Shown: positions 56,070-64,000 of the stretch, in pieces
Numbering within the stretch: position 1 is the first letter of the stretch
Layout: every line of letters starts with the position of its first letter
Assembly: GCF_008386465.1 (NCBI RefSeq)
Contig: NZ_VUOD01000003.1
Span: 1-64,000 of the forward strand
Length of the DNA: 64,000 bases
Direction of reading: 5' to 3'
Origin: Arenimonas fontis
GTDB lineage: Bacteria > Pseudomonadota > Gammaproteobacteria > Xanthomonadales > Xanthomonadaceae
Notes under the pieces: model-generated
The model's input: the letters and a program-made list of their open reading frames with translations, nothing else
Told to the model about the DNA's origin: nothing
Database searches by the model: none
Position numbers and translations under genes: made by a program

Positions 56070-57476
56070 TCACCGCCCGTACACGTCCTCGAACCGGACG
56101 ATGTCGTCCTCGCCCAGGTAGCTGCCCGACTGCACCTCGATCAGCTCCAGCGGCACCTTGCCCGGGTTCTCCAGCCGGTGCTTGCTGCCCAGGGGGATGT
56201 AGGTGCTCTGGTTCTCGCTGAGCATGAATACCTTGTCGTCGCAGGTGACCCGGGCGGTGCCGCTGACCACGATCCAGTGTTCGGCGCGGTGGTGATGCAT
56301 CTGCAGGCTGAGCGCCGCGCCCGGCTTCACCACGATGCGCTTGACCTGGAAGCGCTCGCCGCTGTCCACGCTGTCGTAGCTGCCCCAGGGCCGGTAGACC
56401 TTGCGGTGGATGCCGGCCTGCGGCCGGCCCTCGGCCTTGAGCCGGGCGACGATGTCCTTGACCTCCTGCACGCGTTCGCGCCGGGCCACCAGCACGGCGT
56501 CGTCGGTGTCCACCACGATCACGTCCTCCAGCCCGAGCATGGCCACCAGCCGGCGGCCGCCCCAGGCCAGGGTGTTGCGGCAGCCCATGGCCACCACGTC
56601 GCCGTGGTGGGCGTTGCCCTCGCCGTCCTGGTCGGCGATCGCCCACAGCGCCGACCAGGAGCCGACGTCGCTCCAGCCCACGTCCATCGGCAGCACGGCG
56701 GCGCGGTCGGTCTTCTCCATCACCGCGTAATCGATCGAGTTGGCCGGGCAGGCGACGAAGGGCTCGCGTGCCAGGCGCAGGAAATCGGCGTCGCGGCGGG
56801 CACCTTCGAAGGCCGCCTGCACCGCGCTCAGCATCTCCGGCGCATGCCGGCCCAGCTCGTCCAGGTAGACCGAGGCACGGAACAGGAACATCCCCGCGTT
56901 CCAGTAGTAGCCGCCGGCGGCCAGGTAGGCGCGGGCGGTGTCCAGGTCGGGTTTCTCGACGAAGCGGTCCACCGGCCGCACGCCTTCGCCCTGGCCGGCC
57001 TGGATGTAGCCGTAGCCGGTTTCCGGGCCGGTGGGCACGATGCCGAAGGTGACCAGGCGGCCCGCGGCCGCGGCCGGCAGGGCGGCCTGCACCGCGGCGC
57101 GGAAACCGGCGGCGTCGGCGATCACGTGGTCCGAGGGCAGCACCAGCAGCAGCGGATCCCCGCCTCCGGCCCGCGCCTGCAGGGCGGCGGCGGCGATGGC
57201 CGGGGCGGTGTTGCGACCGACCGGCTCCAGCAGCAGGGCCGAGGGCGTCACGCCAACCTGGCGCAACTGTTCGGCCACCATGAAACGATGCTCCTCGTTG
57301 GCGACCACGATCGGCGCGCTCAGGCCAGGCAGCCCCTCCAGGCGCTGCCAGGTGGCCTGCAGCAGGCTGCGTTCGCCTACCAGGGGCTGGAACTGCTTGG
57401 GATGGGTCTCGCGCGACAGCGGCCAGAGCCGCGTGCCCGAGCCTCCGGAAAGTATGACGGGGGTAAGGGTGTCCAT
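56070..57476 (-). CDS. manC: Mannose-1-phosphate guanylyltransferase / mannose-6-phosphate isomerase
   Basis: A 468-residue bifunctional enzyme supplying GDP-mannose. The pyrophosphorylase part starts VILSGGSGTRLWPLSRE and has FVEKPDLDTARAYL, and DYAVMEKT. The C-terminal cupin isomerase part has KVYRPWGSYDSV, FQVKRIVVKPG, MHHHRAEHWIVVSGTA, QSTYIPLGSKHRLENPG and ends VRFEDVYGR. The start at 57476 is supported by the family N-terminus. TAGAAT (57484-57489, minus) ends 7 nt before it, so the mRNA is probably leaderless. With the dehydrogenase it forms a polysaccharide-precursor operon, though no export genes are in the window. Confidence 0.96.
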   Translation of the reverse strand: MDTLTPVILSGGSGTRLWPLSRETHPKQFQPLVGERSLLQATWQRLEGLPGLSAPIVVANEEHRFMVAEQLRQVGVTPSALLLEPVGRNTAPAIAAAALQARAGGGDPLLLVLPSDHVIADAAGFRAAVQAALPAAAAGRLVTFGIVPTGPETGYGYIQAGQGEGVRPVDRFVEKPDLDTARAYLAAGGYYWNAGMFLFRASVYLDELGRHAPEMLSAVQAAFEGARRDADFLRLAREPFVACPANSIDYAVMEKTDRAAVLPMDVGWSDVGSWSALWAIADQDGEGNAHHGDVVAMGCRNTLAWGGRRLVAMLGLEDVIVVDTDDAVLVARRERVQEVKDIVARLKAEGRPQAGIHRKVYRPWGSYDSVDSGERFQVKRIVVKPGAALSLQMHHHRAEHWIVVSGTARVTCDDKVFMLSENQSTYIPLGSKHRLENPGKVPLELIEVQSGSYLGEDDIVRFEDVYGR

Positions 57477-57511
57477 GGCCGGCATTCTAGCCATTGCGCC
57501 TTGCCCTGCCC

Positions 57512-57531
57512 TCTCCCCCGCGCGGGGGAGA
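57512..57531. repeat. 20-bp perfect palindrome between manC and amgK
   Basis: TCTCCCCCGC-GCGGGGGAGA is a perfect inverted repeat with no loop, in the 146-bp divergent region upstream of both manC and amgK. It resembles common GC-rich REP-like palindromes. It is the only copy I noticed in the window. The rest of 57532-57610 shows no other clear element. Confidence 0.7.
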
Positions 57532-57622
57532 ACCGGCGGCGCGCGGGCAGCGTCCGGGCGATACCCCTGCCCCTCCGCGCGCGGGTGGGTTCAAGGGAGG
57601 GCAAGCCGGGCATACTTGCGCG

Positions 57623-58614
57623 ATGAACCTCCCCACCCGCGAAACCCTGCGCCTGGCCTGGGTCAGGGAAAAACTGCAGGACCCCGAGGCAGCCCTGGAG
57701 CGGGCCTCTTCCGATGCCAGCTTCCGCAGCTACTGGCGCGCCCGCAGCGGCGGCCGCAGCTGGGTGCTGATGGACGCGCCACCGGACCGCGAGGACATCC
57801 GGCCCTGGCTGGACATCGCCGACCGCCTGATCCGGGCCGGCCTGCACGCCCCGGACATCCAGGCCGCCGACGCCGAGCGCGGCTTCGTGCTGATGGAGGA
57901 CCTCGGCGATCGCGTCCTGCTGCAGGAGCTCAGACAGACCACGGTGGACCGCCTGTACGGCCAGGCGATGGACGCGCTGCTGCGCATGCAGCTGCGCGCC
58001 GACGCCGACGGCCTGCCCGACTACGACGAAGCGCGCCTGGTGGCCGAGATGGAACTCATGCCGGAATGGCTGCTCGGGCGCCATCTCGGCTTCACGCCCG
58101 AATGCGGGCAGTGGGACGTGATCGAATCGGCCTTCCGCGCCCTGGTGGAAAATACCCGGCGCCAACGGCAGGTGTTCGTGCACCGCGACTACCACTCGCG
58201 CAACCTGCTGGTGACCGAGGTGGACAGTCCCGGCATCGTCGATTTCCAGGACGCGGTACGCGGGCCGATCACCTACGACCTGGTCTCGCTGCTGCGCGAC
58301 TGCTACATCGTCTGGCCGGAAGACCGCGTGTACGGCTGGGCCGAGGACTACCGCCTGCGCCTGCAGGGGGCCGGCATCGCGGTGCCGGAGGCAGACGGCT
58401 TCCGGCGCGCCTTCGACCTGATGGGCCTGCAGCGGCACGTCAAGGTGCTGGGCATTTTCTGCCGGCTCTGGTACCGCGACGGCAAGGCCGGCTACCTGCA
58501 GGACCTGCCGCGGGTATGGAAGTACACCCGCGAGGTCGGCCTGCGCTATCCGGAAACCGAGGGCCTGGTGCGGCTGATCGAATCCGCCATCGGCGACCGC
58601 GACCTCAGCCTGCC

Positions 58615-58621
<7 letters not shown>
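57623..58621 (+). CDS. amgK: N-acetylmuramate/N-acetylglucosamine kinase
   Basis: A 332-residue aminoglycoside-phosphotransferase-fold kinase that phosphorylates the anomeric C1 of MurNAc (and GlcNAc) in peptidoglycan recycling. It has FRSYWRAR near the start, VLMEDLGDR, the catalytic loop VFVHRDYHSRNLLV and IVDFQDAVRGPITYDLVSLL. CATACT ends 6 nt before the ATG, with no ribosome binding site. The stop TGA and the final Ile codon come from a GATCTGACCC-type repeat (58615-58651). It is followed by murU, its pathway partner. Confidence 0.94.
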
Positions 58622-59383
<762 letters not shown>

Positions 59384-59402
59384 AGAGCGCACAATCGGCC
59401 GG

Positions 59403-60509
59403 ATGACCGCCGGTGCCAGAATCCCGACGACCCTGTGGCGCCTGCTCGAAGGCGCCGTGGCCGACTTGCCGCCGCACGAGCGGCGCGACCTCTATCGCCG
59501 ACAGATCCTGGCCCTGCACGGCCCCCTGTCGAACCTGCTGCTGGTGCTGGCCGTGGTGCAGTTCCTGCACGGCCTGATCTGGCTGCTGTGGGCCGACGAG
59601 GCCATGTACAGCGTGGCCTGGCGGCTGGCCGCCGGCCTCTTGCTGGTGGCGCTCGCGCTGCGGTTCCGGGCTCTGGAATCGGTGCGGCGCCGGCGCCAGG
59701 TCGGGCTGCTGTTCCTTGCCGTGGTGCTGGCCTGCCTGGTCACCCCGGGCAGCGGCTGGCAGCAGTTGCCGCTGGCCTACCTTGCCGGCGTGCTGCTGCT
59801 ACCCCTGGCCGGCCTGCCCCTGCTGGTGCGGCCGGGCGTGGCCTGGTCGGGGCTGGGCCTGTGCACCCTGGCCGTGGCCGCGATCCTGTGGCAGGTGCAG
59901 GCGACGCCCGGCGAGCGGCTGGCCTTCGCCTTCTATTTCGCCATGAGCGCCTGCGCCGGCCTGGTGCTGCGCCGGGCCCGGGCCAACCTGGCGGTGCGGC
60001 TGGACCGCGAGGTGGAATCGCTGTGGCAGCGCGCCACCCGCGACTTGCTGACCGGCCTGCTGAACCGGCACGGCTGGCTGGGCCTGGCCAATGCCAGCCT
60101 GTCGGACGCGGTGGCCGCCGGGCGCCAAGCGGCGGTGCTGTTCCTGGACGTGGATCACTTCAAGCGCACCAACGACACTCACGGCCACCTGGTGGGCGAC
60201 GAGTTGCTGCGCCGGCTGGGCCAGCTGGTGCAGTCGCGCCTGGGCCCGCGGGACCTGGCCGCTCGTCTGGGCGGCGAGGAATTCGCCTGCCTGCTGCCTG
60301 ACGGCGACCGCGCCCGCGCCGGCGCACTGGCGCAGCGGCTTGCCCGGGATTACAGGGAACTGGCCAGTGAATATGGCTCCACCCTGAGCATCGGCATCGC
60401 TCTGTACCAGCAGGGCGACCTGCTCAACGACCTGCTGGCCCGGGCCGACGCGGCGCTCTACCAGGCCAAGCGCGAGGGTCGCGACCGGGTGGTGTTCGCC
60501 GACGACTAA
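59403..60509 (+). CDS. Membrane diguanylate cyclase
   Basis: A 368-residue GGDEF protein making cyclic di-GMP. The N-terminal 180 residues hold about five or six membrane helices of no recognised sensor family. A short linker (VRLDREVESLWQRATRD) leads to the GGDEF domain, with LTGLLNRHGWL, FLDVDHFKRTNDTHGHLVGDELL and active site GGEEF (near 290). The RxxD inhibitory site is absent (GPRD at its place). CACAAT ends 7 nt before the ATG without a ribosome binding site. It ends in a 4-bp overlap with the convergent hda gene. Confidence 0.92.
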   Translation: MTAGARIPTTLWRLLEGAVADLPPHERRDLYRRQILALHGPLSNLLLVLAVVQFLHGLIWLLWADEAMYSVAWRLAAGLLLVALALRFRALESVRRRRQVGLLFLAVVLACLVTPGSGWQQLPLAYLAGVLLLPLAGLPLLVRPGVAWSGLGLCTLAVAAILWQVQATPGERLAFAFYFAMSACAGLVLRRARANLAVRLDREVESLWQRATRDLLTGLLNRHGWLGLANASLSDAVAAGRQAAVLFLDVDHFKRTNDTHGHLVGDELLRRLGQLVQSRLGPRDLAARLGGEEFACLLPDGDRARAGALAQRLARDYRELASEYGSTLSIGIALYQQGDLLNDLLARADAALYQAKREGRDRVVFADD

Positions 60510-61198
60510 CCGCCGCGCAGCTGCTCGCGCAGGAAGGGGATGGTGAGGCGGCGCTGGGCGGCCAGGCTGGCACGGTCGAGCCGGTCCAGCAGCGCCGTCA
60601 GGCTGGCCAGGTCGCGATCCACCCGGCGCAGCAGGTAGTCCAGGGCGGCTTCGTCCAGTTCCAGGCCGCGGCGGGCGGCGCGGGCGCGCAGCACGGCGCG
60701 CCGGCCGGCCTCGTCCAGCAGCGCGAGCGGCAGACGCGTGCACTGGCCCAGCCGGGTCGCCAGGTCCGGAAGGCCAAGGCCCAGGGCCGCCGGCGCCGAT
60801 CGCGCCGCGTAGAGGGCGATGCCACCGGCGGCGCGCAGGCGGTTGTGGAAATGGAACAGCGCCTCTTCGTCCTCACGCCGGCCGGCGACCGCCTCCAGGC
60901 CGTCCAGACAGGCCAGGGCCGCCGATTCCTGCCCTGCCAGGGCGCCGGCAAGCTGTCCGGCCATGGCCGGCAAGGGCAGGTACAGGGCCCGCCGGCCCGT
61001 GTGGGCGGCGTCCGCGCATGCCGCCAGCAGCAGATGGGTCTTGCCGGCGCCGGCCGGCCCCTGCAGGTACAGCCAGTCCGGCCGCTCCCCCCGCGCCGCC
61101 GCCTGCACGGCCGCCACCACCGCCGGCGCATCGTGGAAGGCGTCCAGGCGCTGGTCGGAAGCGGCGCGCAGGTCGAGCGGAAGCTGCGATCCGGTCAT
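60506..61198 (-). CDS. hda: DnaA regulatory inactivator Hda
   Basis: A 230-residue AAA+ DnaA-like protein that, with the sliding clamp, promotes ATP hydrolysis by DnaA to prevent over-initiation. The N-terminal QLPLDL is the clamp-binding motif. The P-loop is LQGPAGAGKTHLLLA, followed by the Walker B-like LACLDGLEAV and a sensor region ATRLGQCTRLPL. It lacks the DnaA DNA-binding domain, as expected. Its ATG overlaps the PerM-family gene by 4 bp. It is the last gene of the DUF2066-pgsA-perM-hda operon. Confidence 0.93.
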   Translation of the reverse strand: MTGSQLPLDLRAASDQRLDAFHDAPAVVAAVQAAARGERPDWLYLQGPAGAGKTHLLLAACADAAHTGRRALYLPLPAMAGQLAGALAGQESAALACLDGLEAVAGRREDEEALFHFHNRLRAAGGIALYAARSAPAALGLGLPDLATRLGQCTRLPLALLDEAGRRAVLRARAARRGLELDEAALDYLLRRVDRDLASLTALLDRLDRASLAAQRRLTIPFLREQLRGG

Positions 61199-62409
61199 TC
61201 GTGCCTGTCGGAACGGTCGGCCTCGCGGCCGGTCGCGGCATCTGCCCGGCCGTCATGGCCGGCAGCCATCGCCACCGGACCGGCGGCGGCCGCGCCCGCG
61301 GCTCCGCCGCCCGGCGAAGCGTCTTCCCCGGCGCCGTAAAGGCGGCTCTGCGTATAGCGCTGGTGGGCGTAGCGCAGCACCACCATCACCACCGCCGCCA
61401 CCGGCAGCGCCAGCAGCAGGCCGAGGAAGCCGAACAGCTGGCCACCGGCCATCAGGGCGAAGATCACCGCCACCGGGTGCATGCCGATCCGGTCGCCGAC
61501 CAGCCAGGGGGTCAGCACGAAACTCTCCAGTGTCTGGCCGACGCCGAACACCAGCAGCACCAGGGCCAGGTGCCACCAGTCCACGCCGAACTGCACCAGG
61601 CAGGCGACCAGGGCCGCGGCGATACCGACGGCGGCGCCGAGATAGGGCACGAAGCTGACCAGGCCGGCGACCAGGCCGATCAGGATGCCCAGGTCCAGGC
61701 CGACCAGCCACAGGCCGGTGCCGTAGATGATGCCCAGGGCGATCATCACGCTGAGCTGGCCGCGCAGGAAACCGCCCAGCACCGAATCCGACTCGGCCGC
61801 CAGCCGGCTGACCAGGGGCTCGACCGGCCTCGGCAGCAGTTCGCGCACGCGCTCGAGCATGCCGCGCCAGTCGCGCATGAAATAAAACGTCACCACCGGC
61901 ACCAGGGCCAGGTTCGCCACCCAGCCCAGGATCGCCAGGCCCGACTTGGACACGCCGCCGAACACCGTGGCGGCGATGCCGCCGGCTTCCTGCCAGTGCT
62001 GCTTGAGCAGGCCGATGACCTGGCTCGGATCCACATAGGGCGCCAGTTCGAGGTCCAGCTTCTGCTCGATCCACGGTACCGCGGTGCCGGTCAGCCAGGC
62101 GCCGAACCGCGGCAGCCATTCGATGAATTTGCTCACCTGGTTCTCGATCAGCGGGATCAGCAGCAGCACCGCCAGCACCAGCACCAGACTCATCAGGCTG
62201 AACACCAGGATGACCGCGGTGGTGCGGCTGCGGCCGCTGCGCTCGATGCGCGCCACCAGCGGGTCGCCCAGCCAGGCCAGCAGGGCCGACAGCACGAAGG
62301 GGGTGAGGATCGGCGCCAGCAGCCACAGCAATAGGCCGAGTCCGGCGGCCAGGGCCAGCCACTGCCAGCGGCGCCGGTCGCTGAAGGGATCCGGGACGGC
62401 GGTGTTCAT
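61195..62409 (-). CDS. AI-2E/PerM family membrane transporter
   Basis: A 404-residue inner-membrane protein with about eight helices (first at about 15-45, PILTPFVLSALLAWLGDPLV) and the family sequences ESDSVLGGFLRGQLSVM, LVSFVPYLGAAVG, TLESFVLTPWLVGDRIGMHPVAV and FGFLGLLLALPVAAV. Members of this family include Na+/H+ exchangers and the disputed AI-2 exporter TqsA, so the substrate is unknown. The last 45 residues are a Gly/Ala/Asp-rich cytoplasmic tail. It is coupled by 4-bp overlaps to the pgsA-like gene and hda. Confidence 0.9.
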   Translation of the reverse strand: MNTAVPDPFSDRRRWQWLALAAGLGLLLWLLAPILTPFVLSALLAWLGDPLVARIERSGRSRTTAVILVFSLMSLVLVLAVLLLIPLIENQVSKFIEWLPRFGAWLTGTAVPWIEQKLDLELAPYVDPSQVIGLLKQHWQEAGGIAATVFGGVSKSGLAILGWVANLALVPVVTFYFMRDWRGMLERVRELLPRPVEPLVSRLAAESDSVLGGFLRGQLSVMIALGIIYGTGLWLVGLDLGILIGLVAGLVSFVPYLGAAVGIAAALVACLVQFGVDWWHLALVLLVFGVGQTLESFVLTPWLVGDRIGMHPVAVIFALMAGGQLFGFLGLLLALPVAAVVMVVLRYAHQRYTQSRLYGAGEDASPGGGAAGAAAAGPVAMAAGHDGRADAATGREADRSDRHE

Positions 62410-62990
62410 GCGGCGGGTTTCCTCGAATGTCGCCAGGCCATCACACCATAGCGGATGACGTAGTCCAGGCCGCTGGCGAACGTCAGCATGGCCACCACCA
62501 GCACGGCCTGGCCGGCATACGGCGCCCAGGGCAACCAGCCGACCAGTCCCAACAGGCAAGCCAGCACCAGCAGCACCTGGGCGAAGGTGGTCAGCTTGCC
62601 CAGCCAGGTCGGACGGCCGTCGTAGGGCCCGGCCAGGCGCCACCAGGCGACGGCTCCGGCCACGATCACCAGGTCGCGCAGGGCCACCAGCAACAGCAAC
62701 CAGCCCGGCAGCGCCGCCACCAGCCACAGGCCCAGCATGGCTAGGCCCAGCATCAGCTTGTCGGCGATGGGGTCGAGCAGGCTGCCCAGCCGGCTGCCCC
62801 AGCCGAAGCGTTTGGCCAGCCAGCCGTCCAGCGCGTCGCTGAGGCCGGCCAGGGCCGCCACTGCCAGGGCCGCGCCCGCCCGCCCCGACACCAGCAGCCA
62901 GGGCAGCAGCGGCGCCAGCAGCAGACGCAGCCCGGTCAGCAGGTTGGGCAGGTGCCGCGCCTGGATGAGCCCGCGCCTGGGCCCGCTCAT
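62406..62990 (-). CDS. CDP-alcohol phosphatidyltransferase (PgsA-like)
   Basis: A 194-residue membrane enzyme of the CDP-alcohol phosphotransferase family. The catalytic signature is SDALDGWLAKRFG with GSLLDPIADK: D-x2-D-G-x2-A then G-x3-D-x3-D, with Lys where Arg is most common. About five or six helices are seen. PgsA makes phosphatidylglycerophosphate; cardiolipin or other products are possible for this paralogue group. The ATG overlaps the DUF2066 stop (ATGA) and its stop overlaps the transporter start. Confidence 0.88.
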   Translation of the reverse strand: MSGPRRGLIQARHLPNLLTGLRLLLAPLLPWLLVSGRAGAALAVAALAGLSDALDGWLAKRFGWGSRLGSLLDPIADKLMLGLAMLGLWLVAALPGWLLLLVALRDLVIVAGAVAWWRLAGPYDGRPTWLGKLTTFAQVLLVLACLLGLVGWLPWAPYAGQAVLVVAMLTFASGLDYVIRYGVMAWRHSRKPAA

Positions 62991-64000
62991 GGCTGCAGCA
63001 GGAAGCGCGGCACGTCCTCGCTGGCGAAAGGATCGGCGGCCAGCGTGCCGCCGGTGGCGACGAAGCGGCGGAAGGATTCCGCGCCGACCGCCAGGTCCAG
63101 GCGCAGGCGCAATGCCTCCGGCCGGGCTTCCAGCACCTCCAGGCCACGCACCACCGGCAGGGTCTGCAGGTAGCCCAGGGCCCGGCCCAGGTCGCCGCTG
63201 CCGCGCAGCCCGGCCAGCTCGATCTCCAGGCTCTCCGGCTCGCCGGTGTCCAGGGCGACCGCATCGCGGCGGGCGATGGCGTCGGCGGCGCCGTCGGCGC
63301 CCGAGGCAATGGCCAGCATGGCGCTGGCGTCGCTGAAGCTCCAGCGCGACAGCTCGCGTTCGCCGCCGGCCAGCAGCCAGTCGGCGGTCCAGCCGTTGCC
63401 GCCACGGTAGAGCCTGCCCAGCAGCAGGGTGCGGTTGCCGTAGCGCGCCGCCAGCGGTTGCAGGCGCTCGGCCGACAGCGACCAGACCGCGTCCACCGCC
63501 GCCAGCTCGACCGCACTGCCGGCCGGCAGGGCGAAACGAAGGCCGCGCTCCAGGCCGCGATTGGCCAGCGGCTTGACCACGTTGATCTGTTGCGCGCTCA
63601 CCAGGCGCGGCCCGCGGCCGTCGTCGATGGCCAGCCACAGCAAGGGCTGCGGCCGGTCGGGGCCCCAGTACGGCAGGCCGGCGCCGGCCAGCAGCGCCTC
63701 CACGCGGCCCGGGTCGAAGTCGAAACTCATCCTGGCGCGGTACACGGGGACGCCGCCGATCGCGGTATTGCCCTGCGAGTCGCTGCTCTCGGCCTCACCC
63801 GCACCGATCACGAAAGATTCCGCCTGGGCCAGGGCCCTGCGCACCACCGGATGGGCCGGCGCCTGCGGATCGCCGCTGAGCTTCACCACCACCTGGGCCA
63901 GGGCCCGGGCGGCCGCAGCGCGGCGCTCGCCGGCGCCCTGCGACAGCAGCTCGACCTCGCCACGGTACAGGGCCGGGTCGCGCACCTGGCCCAAGAGGCC
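62987..64000 (-). CDS. DUF2066 domain-containing protein, 5' end outside the window
   Basis: At least 335 residues of a DUF2066 protein are visible; its N-terminus, with the expected signal peptide, lies beyond 64000. Recognisable parts are the start of the domain (YRGEVELLSQGAGERRAAAARALAQVVVKLSGD in short pieces: VELLSQGAGE, AQVVVKLSGD), VYRARMSFDFDPGRVEALLAGAGLPYWG and PLLWLAIDDG. Function is unknown. The gene is commonly found upstream of pgsA-like and hda genes in related bacteria, and here it is translationally coupled to the pgsA-like gene. Confidence 0.85.
   Translation of the reverse strand, partial: GLLGQVRDPALYRGEVELLSQGAGERRAAAARALAQVVVKLSGDPQAPAHPVVRRALAQAESFVIGAGEAESSDSQGNTAIGGVPVYRARMSFDFDPGRVEALLAGAGLPYWGPDRPQPLLWLAIDDGRGPRLVSAQQINVVKPLANRGLERGLRFALPAGSAVELAAVDAVWSLSAERLQPLAARYGNRTLLLGRLYRGGNGWTADWLLAGGERELSRWSFSDASAMLAIASGADGAADAIARRDAVALDTGEPESLEIELAGLRGSGDLGRALGYLQTLPVVRGLEVLEARPEALRLRLDLAVGAESFRRFVATGGTLAADPFASEDVPRFLLQP

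Overview
The window is about 70% GC chromosomal DNA, densely packed with genes that overlap by 4 bp (ATGA or GTGA). It looks like a free-living, piliated gammaproteobacterium of the Xanthomonadales/Lysobacterales type. Supporting signs are the Pil-Chp operon order pilG-pilI-pilJ-chpA-chpB-chpC, the conserved run proC-yggS / pilT-pilU / yqgE-yqgF-pyrB / tonB-gshB / pilG, a metX-metB-hom operon, and GGDEF proteins with large periplasmic propellers. No genus can be named from sequence reading alone. No rRNA, tRNA, CRISPR or prophage was recognised.

Layout. 1-11.9 kb (minus strand): a type IV pilus chemosensory operon, downstream of a 13-bp repeat array. 12-20.4 kb: glutathione synthetase, a TonB protein, pyrimidine and RuvX/YqgE genes, the PilT/PilU retraction motors, yggS, proC and a DUF4426 protein. 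20.4-26.1 kb: cofactor and aromatic metabolism (BtuF-like, pdxH, glycerate-kinase-like, dodecin, aroKB, a WGR protein, hemE). 26.1-39.1 kb: signalling, with a propeller hybrid kinase, a propeller diguanylate cyclase and a MASE1-like GGDEF-EAL protein coupled to an M23 peptidase. A YceI / cytochrome b561 / YceI operon, an L-serine dehydratase and a glutaredoxin-like protein lie between them.

39.1-47.3 kb: a TonB receptor and a phytase-like lipoprotein transcribed divergently from a pair of Pho boxes, then a metX-metB-hom operon behind a SAM-I riboswitch, then a second phytase-like lipoprotein. 47.3-48.2 kb: a RAYT (Y1) transposase gene bracketed by inverted GATCTGACCCTTT repeats. 48.2-53.4 kb: mtgA, a polyprenyl-phosphate glycosyltransferase, a CBS protein, prfC lying between two like-oriented repeat arrays, and hslO. 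53.7-59.4 kb: an unrecognised outer-membrane-like protein, UDP-HexNAc dehydrogenase, manC, and the MurNAc-recycling pair amgK-murU. 59.4-64 kb: a diguanylate cyclase, then an hda / PerM / pgsA-like / DUF2066 operon on the minus strand, running off the window.

The most distinctive features are: (1) the RAYT and its 13-bp repeat family, whose solo arrays look like internally deleted copies and whose ends abut or supply stop codons; (2) the SAM riboswitch with a visible Shine-Dalgarno sequestering switch; (3) symmetrical Pho boxes between the receptor and phytase genes; (4) a Pil-Chp system with no visible pilH or pilK and with a CheB-like domain lacking its catalytic serine; (5) a -10 box only 6-9 nt before the start codon at many genes, suggesting leaderless mRNAs.
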